A stretch of 11,680 nucleotides of DNA from Planctomycetota bacterium (GTDB lineage: Bacteria > Planctomycetota > MHYJ01 > JACQXL01): NCBI GenBank assembly GCA_016208805.1, contig JACQXL010000120.1:668-12347 (forward strand). Direction: 5' to 3'. Numbering within the stretch: the first letter of the stretch is position 1; each line of letters begins with the position of its first letter. Below, piece after piece: positions 1 to 6,287 of this stretch. Below the pieces are notes generated by a model. The model searched no databases and had not been told where the DNA came from. It saw only the letters and a list, made by a program, of their open reading frames with translations. The position numbers were made by a program, and so were the translations under genes.

Positions 1-1
1 G

Positions 2-475
2 AAGTATGGCAGCGACGGTTCATTAATATGGGTAAAACGTTGGGGTGGGAATTTTAAAGATACCGCATACGGCGTATCCGTAGATAGTCTGGGAGATGTA
101 TATGTTACAGGAGTTACCAGTAGTTTCGGCTCCAGCGGGTCTGCTTTCTTATTGACCTATACTTCATCCGGTGACCTGCAGAGAGCAATGATCTGGGATG
201 GCACCTTATCTGACAAGGGTTATTCTATCGCCAGTGATACATATTGTATCTTTGTGGCTGGTTCAAGTCAGAATGGTTCTACTCAAGGCGCATGGCAAAA
301 TGTTGCCGGAACTAGCGCAACTGTTTTTGGGAACCCTGAAGATATTATAGGAATTACCGCGGATATATCCTCTGGAGTAGAGTCAGGTGGCATCACAGGT
401 GCCGAAATATCTTTGACCGGCTTAGAAAATGGAGCCGGCGGCGACGATTCTTTATTATTAAGACTTAGAAAATAA
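2..475 (+). CDS. C-terminal part of an SBBP-type beta-propeller repeat protein (5' truncated by window)
   Basis: The frame is open from the first bases of the window to the TAA at 473-475, so only about 157 C-terminal residues are visible. The segment IWVKRWGG...DTAYGVSVDSLGDVYVTG (about nt 26-115) matches the SBBP/beta-propeller pattern, in which an aromatic 'W.....GG' strand is followed by 'G..VD..GnvYvtG'. A weaker second copy follows (SDKGYSIASDTYCIFVAGSS, about nt 206-265). The tail ends GDDSLLLRLRK, without an obvious sorting domain. Proteins of this family are usually secreted or surface-exposed with unknown ligands. Internal TTG or ATG codons would give shorter versions, but repeat homology upstream of nt 152 shows the gene begins outside the window. 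It shares its strand and secreted-repeat character with the next gene. The function is not known. Confidence 0.85.
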   Translation, partial: KYGSDGSLIWVKRWGGNFKDTAYGVSVDSLGDVYVTGVTSSFGSSGSAFLLTYTSSGDLQRAMIWDGTLSDKGYSIASDTYCIFVAGSSQNGSTQGAWQNVAGTSATVFGNPEDIIGITADISSGVESGGITGAEISLTGLENGAGGDDSLLLRLRK

Positions 476-532
476 GCAATGGAGGTTGTCCCCCAAAAGT
501 CTCTACTGTCGTTCCTGTTTCGTGTGTTATTC

Positions 533-552
533 CTTCCGAATGTTTTCGGGGG
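533..552 (+). terminator. Possible stem-loop downstream of the SBBP gene
   Basis: CTTCCGAA (533-540) can pair with TTCGGGGG (545-552) around a TGTT loop, using two G-T pairs. No run of T follows, so an intrinsic terminator is not convincing. It may be a structural element in the 190-base gap between the two secreted-protein genes. Confidence 0.25.
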
Positions 553-570
553 GAGTTCACGGGGGGTTCC

Positions 571-588
571 CGCACATAATTATGTGCG
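571..588. promoter_or_regulatory. Perfect 18-bp palindrome (operator-like)
   Basis: CGCACATAATTATGTGCG is a perfect 18-base palindrome with no loop, about 80 bases upstream of the ATG at 666. Even-length palindromes of this kind are typical binding sites for dimeric regulators. The position upstream of the FN3/kelch gene makes an operator possible, but no cognate regulator is in the window and no clear -35/-10 pair was found next to it. Confidence 0.4.
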
Positions 589-652
589 TGATGGATTCAT
601 CTTTCCGCAGGAATGGCCCGGTGGGCAGGCATTTTTTGGACAGTCTATATTG

Positions 653-659
653 AAAGGAG
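653..659 (+). promoter_or_regulatory. Ribosome binding site of the FN3/kelch gene
   Basis: AAAGGAG lies 6 bases before the ATG at 666. It is one of the clearest Shine-Dalgarno sequences in the window and fixes the start of this gene. Confidence 0.8.
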
Positions 660-665
660 TAATAT

Positions 666-2237
666 ATGAATAGGAAAATAACAATATATTTACTTGCGAC
701 ATTACTGATATCAATTTTTATAGGAACCGGCGCCAGGAAATCCGGTTGTATGTTTACCAACGAGAAAGCCAAATCTGTCGTGAGTTCATTCACGCTCTTA
801 TCCCCTTCGGACCGCGCCAATTCTGTTACTTTAACCCCCACATTTGTCTGGACTGATTTTGACAGCGAAAAGAATTATATCCTGCAGATAGAAAGACTGA
901 ATAATATAGACGATACGCCGACATTTTCTTCATCACTTGCTTATGAGAATACAACCATTGCCGCAAATGTTACCTCTTTTGTTATGTCGGCGGGGAAATT
1001 ATCTCTGGCGACTCCATATGCCTGGCGTATCCTGGCATTAAATTTCCATACCTTGACTAATGTTGAGCCATCAAACAGATACTTCAAATTTACCACTGTC
1101 TTGAATGAACAGCAGTTAACGTCGCCCAGCTCTTTTACTCTAACGTCGCCGATAAGCGGCACCGAGATACGGACCACCACGCCAACTTTTGAGTGGAGTA
1201 ACTCGGTTGGTGAAACCAGTTATATCTTTCAGATAAGCGAATCTATAACCTTCATACCGCTGGTATATCAGGACCCCGATATTATTTATGATACAACTTC
1301 TTATAATGGTATACCGGATGGGACATTAGCGCTGAATAAAGATTATTACTGGCGTGTCATTGCACACAACGATGTTGGTGATACGACGGCTTCCAATGCG
1401 CCATTTCTTATAAAGATTCGCGGGAATCCACCAGGGTCGTTCAATCTTTATAAGCCGGATGATGATTCTATCCAATATTCCTTGATACCCACTCTGGAAT
1501 GGACTCCGGCTGGAGAGGCGCAGAGTTATACATTAGAAATAGCCAAAACGCCATTCCCGACCACTCCGGAGTACACCGCTTTAATCACGCCTATTTCTTC
1601 TACCGCCGTTGTTACTTATACCGTGCCGGCCGGAGTGTTATTCGTCAGGACAAAATATTACTGGAGGGCGAAGGCGACTAATCTCGCCGGTGATACCTAT
1701 TCCACCACTTATTTCCACTTCACTACTTTTGAACAGGGTATCATCCCTGACCCATTTGATTTAACAACACCTGCCGACAATGCGACCGATGTGTCCTGGC
1801 GTCCCGAACTTAAATGGAATGATAGTATTGGTGAAGAATACTATGTGGTCCAGATAGACACAAACTCAAACTTTACCAGCACACCTCTGACTTTCCAAAT
1901 CACCATCAACAAGGATACCGTTTCTTACAAGGTTCCGTCAGGAAGATTGACGCCCAACATAAAATATTACTGGCGTGTTCTCGCAACAAACTCGGAAGGC
2001 GGCCGTATCTCTGGTCCCATTCCATATTATTGGGCATTTACTACGAGCAACTGGACCGATTTCCTGTCCGATACGGTGGGCGGGGAATTCTTGAAAAGAG
2101 CCTATCATACCGCGGTCTGGACAGGTCCAACAGGCGCGGGGGGGACGGAAGAAGTCATCTTCTGGGGCGGGGTAGGTAAAGAAAGTGAGGATGAACCTCT
2201 GACATATTTCCAGGCATACCGCGGTCTGGACCGGTAA
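666..2237 (+). CDS. Secreted protein with four FN3-like modules, first part of a frameshifted FN3/kelch gene
   Basis: The ATG at 666 has a strong RBS. Residues 1-22 form a charged n-region (MNRK) and a hydrophobic segment, so the protein is probably exported; Cys28 is not in a convincing lipobox. Four repeats of about 100 residues follow, starting near residues 42, 155, 254 and 360. Each has the pattern F.L..P......TPTF.W.......Y.LQI......Y.VP.G.L...YYWRV.A.N..G.....F.FTT, which resembles fibronectin type III or related Ig-like folds. After residue 470 the first kelch-type motif (AYHTAVWTG, then FWGG) begins. The frame then leaves the repeat pattern and ends in an out-of-frame tail (about TYFQAYRGLDR) at the TAA at 2235-2237. 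The natural continuation lies in frame +1 and encodes the kelch region. A role in surface binding or adhesion is an inference from domain types only. Confidence 0.85.
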   Translation: MNRKITIYLLATLLISIFIGTGARKSGCMFTNEKAKSVVSSFTLLSPSDRANSVTLTPTFVWTDFDSEKNYILQIERLNNIDDTPTFSSSLAYENTTIAANVTSFVMSAGKLSLATPYAWRILALNFHTLTNVEPSNRYFKFTTVLNEQQLTSPSSFTLTSPISGTEIRTTTPTFEWSNSVGETSYIFQISESITFIPLVYQDPDIIYDTTSYNGIPDGTLALNKDYYWRVIAHNDVGDTTASNAPFLIKIRGNPPGSFNLYKPDDDSIQYSLIPTLEWTPAGEAQSYTLEIAKTPFPTTPEYTALITPISSTAVVTYTVPAGVLFVRTKYYWRAKATNLAGDTYSTTYFHFTTFEQGIIPDPFDLTTPADNATDVSWRPELKWNDSIGEEYYVVQIDTNSNFTSTPLTFQITINKDTVSYKVPSGRLTPNIKYYWRVLATNSEGGRISGPIPYYWAFTTSNWTDFLSDTVGGEFLKRAYHTAVWTGPTGAGGTEEVIFWGGVGKESEDEPLTYFQAYRGLDR

Positions 2238-4400
2238 TACCGGTACCGACAACAACTACCCTAACGCAATGCTTATCTGGGGTGGCTGGGATGGTCAGAC
2301 ACCGCTTGATAGCGGGGCGATATATTTCCCTATATCCAACACATGGAAGGCAATTACTACGACCGGCGGTACCGGCGCCCCATCACGAAGAACCGAACAC
2401 ACCGCCGTCTGGACAGGTCCAGGGACTGAAACCTGGCGGAATAAGATGCTTGTCTGGGGCGGAACATGGCCAGGTATAGAATATTATAACGACGGCAAAA
2501 TCTATGACCCGCTTACTGATACATGGTCAGATATGAAAAATGCGACCGTATCGGAGTCATGGATAGAAGGTTATGACCAATTTGGCAATCCGGTATGGTC
2601 TTTCTACGGTCCGATGTCTGTTTCCAACCGCGCCTATCATACCGCCATCTGGTCGTCAACTACCAATGAGATGCTTATCTGGGGTGGCTGGAATGGGGTT
2701 TCTTTTCTCAATACCGGCGCAAAATATTCGCCTGGTGGTGATAGTTGGGACGCCATCGCTGACCCGTTAGCCGCAAGTTTGGGCGGATGTTCCGGGTCAA
2801 TACCATCAGCCAGGTCGGGTCATACCGTGGTCTGGAGTGGTGGCGGTATGGTTATGTGGGGCGGGCAGCAGTTTGCCAGTTATTTGGGGGACTACTGGAC
2901 TTATAATCCGTTAGGTACCTGGCCTAATCCTAATAATGATTCCGCCACTGGTTGGGAGTCAGTTACCTATACAGGGACTGCTCCAATTGCCAGAACCGAA
3001 CATACCATAGTTTTGTGGTCAGATGGACCTGAAACTAAACTGATTATCTGGGGCGGCCGGAACGGTATAAATAGCACAAACTATCTTAATAGTGGTGGAT
3101 TATATAATATGTTTTATGCGCAATGGTTTGCAGTCAGTGAAGATAATGCCCCGAGCGGCCGGGTAGGTCATACCGCAACATGGACAGGCACCAAGATGGT
3201 TGTCTGGGGCGGCACAAACGGTACAATTTACTTTAATGACGGCGGAAAGTATAACCCAACAACTGCTTCCTGGGCGCCGGTTTTACCGCCTCAACCTATT
3301 CCGATTGAGCCCAGAATGCGGCACACCGCTGTTTGGACAGGTTCTGTCGCAGAAAATGCGACTGGCGAGATGATTGTTTTTGGAGGTCAAGATTTTAATC
3401 AGGAATATAATAACGGCGGAAAATACAATCCCAATGGCGATATCTGGTCGGCCATCAGCCTTCGTGATGCTCCGATTTCAAGAACTCAACACACCGCAAT
3501 ATGGACCGGGACTGTTAGCAACCAGATGGTTATCTGGGGCGGTTATTATCGGGTGGGTAATCTATATCTCAATTCAGGTGGTGTCTATAGTCCGACTTCT
3601 AATACCTGGGTAAAGATGAGCGAGCTCAATGCCCCTTCGGGCAGGTCAAATCATACCGCATGCTGGGCTCCAGATAGAAAAGAGATGCTTGTCTGGGGCG
3701 GCTGGGATGGTAGCGGCTGGTTAGATACCGGCAGACAATATTACCCCATAACAGATACCTGGAATACAACAGTGATAACAACCACTAGTGCCCCTGCAGC
3801 GCGGACAAACCATACCGCGGTCTGGACCGGCACTCAGATGATTATCTGGGGCGGATTGAATGCCAATAATATGCCGCTTGATACCGGGGGAAGATACACT
3901 CCGTCAACAGATAGTTGGGCCGACACAGCTATTGGTGGTGATGTTCCTATCAGCCGGGCCTGGCATACGGCTATCTGTAGAAGCGATTGGCCTTATGATA
4001 TGATTATCTGGGGCGGCGCAACCAACACCGATCCTAATCAGGCAATCAGTAGCAGTAACTATAAAACACTAAATAGCGGAGCGCTATATTCCCCATTGTC
4101 AAATACATGGCTGGCGCTGCCTACTATAAATGCTCCTGCTTCAAGAACAAATCATACGGCTGTCTGGACGCAAAACTGGGGGACGCCAGTGATGATTGTC
4201 TGGGGCGGCTGGGATGGAAATAATTATCTTAATACAGGCGGTAAATATAATCCCGCAAATCTAACATGGAGCCTTATTGACAGTCCACCTGATTTCAGCA
4301 GTCCGCCAGATTTTACTGGTCCTCCAGATGGGGTACCTGATTTCTTAGGCCGGGTCTACCACTCTTCATTCTGGACAGGCACCGAAATGATTATTTTTGG
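2106..4400 (+). repeat. Coding tandem repeat: 14 kelch-like motifs
   Basis: HT codons of the motif start at 2106, 2215, 2398, 2638, 2821, 3001, 3169, 3322, 3490, 3652, 3811, 3964, 4153 and 4360, and each is followed by a WGG or FGG motif. Repetition also shows in the DNA: the 17-mer CATACCGCGGTCTGGAC occurs at 2106-2122, 2215-2231 and from 3811. The first interval is only 109 bases and not a multiple of three, which is where the frame is lost. Confidence 0.85.
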
Positions 4401-4479
4401 TGGTGCGGTATTTGGCGGACCGCCGCCTTTTGGAATACCAATAGGATATACCAATACCTCGGCTAAATATAGGCCGTAG
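2269..4479 (+). CDS. Kelch-like beta-propeller region, second part of the frameshifted FN3/kelch gene
   Basis: The first ATG in this frame is at 2269, but it has no ribosome binding site and falls inside a repeat (AMLIWGGWDG). The frame is open from 2203, and repeat homology (SRHTAVWTG) is already visible from 2209, so this is a continuation of the upstream frame and not an independent gene. Twelve complete units contain (R/G)..HTA(V/I)WTG, then M(L/I)(I/V)WGG..G, then L(N/D)(T/S)G..Y.P...(T/S)W, a kelch/galactose-oxidase-type blade signature. Together with the copies at 2106 and 2215 there are 14 motifs, which would suit two seven-bladed propellers (inference). Intervals between successive HT codons from 2215 onward range from 153 to 240 bases and are always multiples of three. 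The TAG at 4477-4479 ends the protein shortly after the last blade, with no visible C-terminal sorting signal. Confidence 0.8.
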   Translation: MLIWGGWDGQTPLDSGAIYFPISNTWKAITTTGGTGAPSRRTEHTAVWTGPGTETWRNKMLVWGGTWPGIEYYNDGKIYDPLTDTWSDMKNATVSESWIEGYDQFGNPVWSFYGPMSVSNRAYHTAIWSSTTNEMLIWGGWNGVSFLNTGAKYSPGGDSWDAIADPLAASLGGCSGSIPSARSGHTVVWSGGGMVMWGGQQFASYLGDYWTYNPLGTWPNPNNDSATGWESVTYTGTAPIARTEHTIVLWSDGPETKLIIWGGRNGINSTNYLNSGGLYNMFYAQWFAVSEDNAPSGRVGHTATWTGTKMVVWGGTNGTIYFNDGGKYNPTTASWAPVLPPQPIPIEPRMRHTAVWTGSVAENATGEMIVFGGQDFNQEYNNGGKYNPNGDIWSAISLRDAPISRTQHTAIWTGTVSNQMVIWGGYYRVGNLYLNSGGVYSPTSNTWVKMSELNAPSGRSNHTACWAPDRKEMLVWGGWDGSGWLDTGRQYYPITDTWNTTVITTTSAPAARTNHTAVWTGTQMIIWGGLNANNMPLDTGGRYTPSTDSWADTAIGGDVPISRAWHTAICRSDWPYDMIIWGGATNTDPNQAISSSNYKTLNSGALYSPLSNTWLALPTINAPASRTNHTAVWTQNWGTPVMIVWGGWDGNNYLNTGGKYNPANLTWSLIDSPPDFSSPPDFTGPPDGVPDFLGRVYHSSFWTGTEMIIFGGAVFGGPPPFGIPIGYTNTSAKYRP

Positions 4480-4513
4480 CCCTGCATAAGGAGACTGTGG
4501 CATAATTCCATCT

Positions 4514-4663
4514 GTCATTCTGAATGGAGCCTTTCGCTTGCCGTCATTCTGAGGGAGCGAAGCGACCGAAGAATCTCGCTCAGGGTAAACTCCGCGGAGT
4601 GAAGAATCTCCGTTTTATGCGGATTTGGGACGAGATTCTTCGCCCTAACGGGCTCAGAATGAC
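4514..4663. repeat. MITE-like intergenic inverted-repeat element
   Basis: GTCATTCTGAG (4543-4553) is the exact reverse complement of CTCAGAATGAC (4653-4663). Inside it, GAAGAATCTCG (4568-4578) is matched by CGAGATTCTTC (4631-4641). A second direct copy of GAAGAATCTC lies at 4601-4610, and a palindrome CTCCGCGGAG at 4590-4599. A further end-like copy, GTCATTCTGA, starts at 4514, so the element may be composite. The 'GTCATTCTGAG...GAAGAATCT' sequence resembles a dispersed non-coding repeat I recall from many unrelated bacterial genomes; that is memory and was not searched. The element contains no credible gene, can fold into a long hairpin, and sits between the kelch gene and the TPR/purM pair. 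Confidence 0.7.
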
Positions 4664-4704
4664 AATTGTAACACAGTCTCAAGTGCTGGGGGTTAATTTT
4701 AGAA

Positions 4705-5208
4705 TTGAAGTTACTCGCATTATTACTTTCTGTATTCCTGCCCGGTTTAGGACAGGTCTGGCTCAGCCGTTACCGGCGCGGGATTGCCCTGTTCTTTTCT
4801 GTAGTTATCCTGCTTGATCTGGCCCTGGTGATTATTCCCTTTTCCGTTCCTTCTCTTTCGGCCATTATTTTCATACTCTGGGCGTTCGCCGTCATTATTT
4901 ATATCTACAATCTTAATGATATCATCTGGGTGGTATTCCTGCGCGAGCGCCGCTCGCTGGCTGAGAAAAAGAAACCGCTATTCCAGGAAGGAGTCAAATT
5001 CTATCTGGCCAATAATCTGGATAACGCCGCCGAATCATTCCGTCAGGTTCTAAAACTTGACAGGGACGATATTGATGTTATGTTTTACCTCGCGCTGGTT
5101 TACAAAAATATGGGTAAACACGGTAACGGCAGAAGAATGTTTAACAAATGCAGTAACCTTGACCTGAACAATAAGTGGAAACAGCAAATTCAGGCAGAGA
5201 TGGTATGA
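4705..5208 (+). CDS. Small membrane-anchored TPR protein, coupled to purM
   Basis: The protein has 167 residues from a TTG start; a G-rich stretch (4688-4692) lies 12 bases upstream, which is far for a ribosome binding site, so the start is tentative. The N-terminal half is hydrophobic, with membrane segments at about residues 2-14, 26-48 and 50-72. It includes LPGLGQVW...RRGIALF, which resembles the 'PGlGq.y.g...rG' signature of TM2-like small membrane proteins. After a basic linker (RERRSLAEKKK), residues 93-155 form about two tetratricopeptide-like helices pairs (GVKFYLANNLDNAAESFRQV..., then MFYLALVYKNMGK...). The TPR part probably lies in the cytoplasm and binds a partner protein. The stop overlaps the purM start (ATGA at 5205-5208), so the two are likely translated together, but no known role links this protein to purine synthesis. 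Confidence 0.8.
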   Translation: MKLLALLLSVFLPGLGQVWLSRYRRGIALFFSVVILLDLALVIIPFSVPSLSAIIFILWAFAVIIYIYNLNDIIWVVFLRERRSLAEKKKPLFQEGVKFYLANNLDNAAESFRQVLKLDRDDIDVMFYLALVYKNMGKHGNGRRMFNKCSNLDLNNKWKQQIQAEMV

Positions 5209-6269
5209 AATTGCAATTATCGTATAAAGACGCCGGTGTTGATACGGCCCGCAAGGATGTGGTCATAGACGAAATCATCCGGCTGATGAAGCGCACCTAT
5301 GACCCGCGGGTGATTGACCTGCCCTGGGGCTTCGGCGGCCTGTTTGCGCTCTCATCTCCGGGCAAGTTATTTGCCAAACACTATAAATCACCGGTGCTGG
5401 TCAGTTGCACGGACGGCGTCGGCACCAAACTCAAAATTGCCTTTATGCTCAACAAGCACGACACGGTCGGGATTGACCTGGTCGCAATGAGCATCAACGA
5501 CCTGATTGTCCAGGGCGCCGAGCCGCTCTTCTTTCTGGATTATATCTCCATCGGCAAGGTTAACGAAAACGTCCTGATTGATTTGGTCAAAGGCATCGTA
5601 ACCGGCTGTGAACAGGCCGGCTGTGCCTTATTGGGCGGCGAGACGGCCGAGATGCCCGATTTCTATCCGGCCGGCGAATACGATATGGCCGGCTTCGCCG
5701 TCGGCGTCGTGGAAAAAAGCAGGATTATTACCGGTAAAAATATCAGGCCCGGCGATATGGTTATCGGACTGGCATCATCGGGCCTGCACAGCAACGGTTA
5801 TTCCCTGGCCCGCAAGGTCTTCTTTGATAAGGCAAAGATGAGACCCAATCAGCATATCCCGGAATTTGCCGCCTCGCTGGGTGAAGAACTCCTCAAACCC
5901 ACCCGAATTTATAGCAAACCGATAAAAGATGTCCTTGTGCATTACCGGGTCAAGCGGGCGGTGAAAGGCATTGCCAATATCACCGGCGGCGGGATGATAG
6001 AAAATATTCCCCGTATCCTGCCGGCCAACGTATCTATAGAAATAGAAACCGGCTCCTGGCAACGCCCGCCGGTCTTTACCCTAATTCAGAAACTCGGCAA
6101 CGTCTCAAACGATGAAATGTATCGTGTTTTTAATATGGGTATCGGTTTGGTTGTGGTGGTTGACCCGTTCTATACCGGCGCGGTAATCCAGCGGCTGAAA
6201 TCAGCCGGAGAAACGCCATACCTTATCGGCCGTGTCAAGCGCGGCAACAAAGAAGTGGTAATCAGGTAA
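5205..6269 (+). CDS. purM: Phosphoribosylformylglycinamidine cyclo-ligase (AIR synthetase)
   Basis: PurM catalyses the ATP-dependent ring closure of formylglycinamidine ribonucleotide to aminoimidazole ribonucleotide, the fifth step of de novo purine synthesis, in the cytoplasm. Diagnostic segments are SYKDAGVD at the N terminus, CTDGVGTK (about residues 68-75), GGETAEMPDFY (about 144), YDMAGFAVGVVEK, GLASSGLHSNGYSLARK (about 188-204), ITGGGMIENIPR and NMGIGLVVVV near the C terminus. The length of 354 residues fits the family (about 345). The ATG at 5205 is preferred over the in-frame ATG at 5175: family homology starts just after it, and it forms an ATGA overlap with the upstream stop codon, which suggests translational coupling. 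The gene converges with the sulfatase-family gene, leaving 17 bases between the two stop codons. All expected core motifs are present, so the enzyme should be functional. Confidence 0.96.
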   Translation: MKLQLSYKDAGVDTARKDVVIDEIIRLMKRTYDPRVIDLPWGFGGLFALSSPGKLFAKHYKSPVLVSCTDGVGTKLKIAFMLNKHDTVGIDLVAMSINDLIVQGAEPLFFLDYISIGKVNENVLIDLVKGIVTGCEQAGCALLGGETAEMPDFYPAGEYDMAGFAVGVVEKSRIITGKNIRPGDMVIGLASSGLHSNGYSLARKVFFDKAKMRPNQHIPEFAASLGEELLKPTRIYSKPIKDVLVHYRVKRAVKGIANITGGGMIENIPRILPANVSIEIETGSWQRPPVFTLIQKLGNVSNDEMYRVFNMGIGLVVVVDPFYTGAVIQRLKSAGETPYLIGRVKRGNKEVVIR

Positions 6270-6271
6270 TC

Positions 6272-6287
6272 TGTGTAATCCGTGGCT
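6272..6287. repeat. Short dispersed repeat, copy 1 (TGTGTAATCCGTGGCT)
   Basis: This 16-mer differs at one base from the sequence at 8311-8326. It fills the 17-base gap between the convergent purM and sulfatase-family genes and touches the latter's stop codon. The complement (AGCCACGGATTACACA) resembles 'CACAGATTACACAGATT' intergenic repeats I recall from other bacteria (memory only). Confidence 0.5.

Noticed and set aside
540..665. Riboswitch in the FN3/kelch leader
   Set aside because: Inspection found no match to conserved cores such as c-di-GMP or cobalamin motifs, only a palindrome and a small stem.
479..673. 64-residue ORF between the SBBP and FN3/kelch genes
   Set aside because: It spans the palindrome and hairpin and overlaps the real start at 666. 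It has no RBS or domain, although it is formally open.
2200..2237. Programmed frameshift joining the FN3 and kelch parts
   Set aside because: No slippery sequence suits a +1 shift there, and the repeat unit is also shortened, which a translational shift would not explain.
4524..4817. Plus-strand 97-residue ORF across the intergenic element
   Set aside because: It is mostly translation of the inverted-repeat element and then overlaps the TPR gene in another frame.
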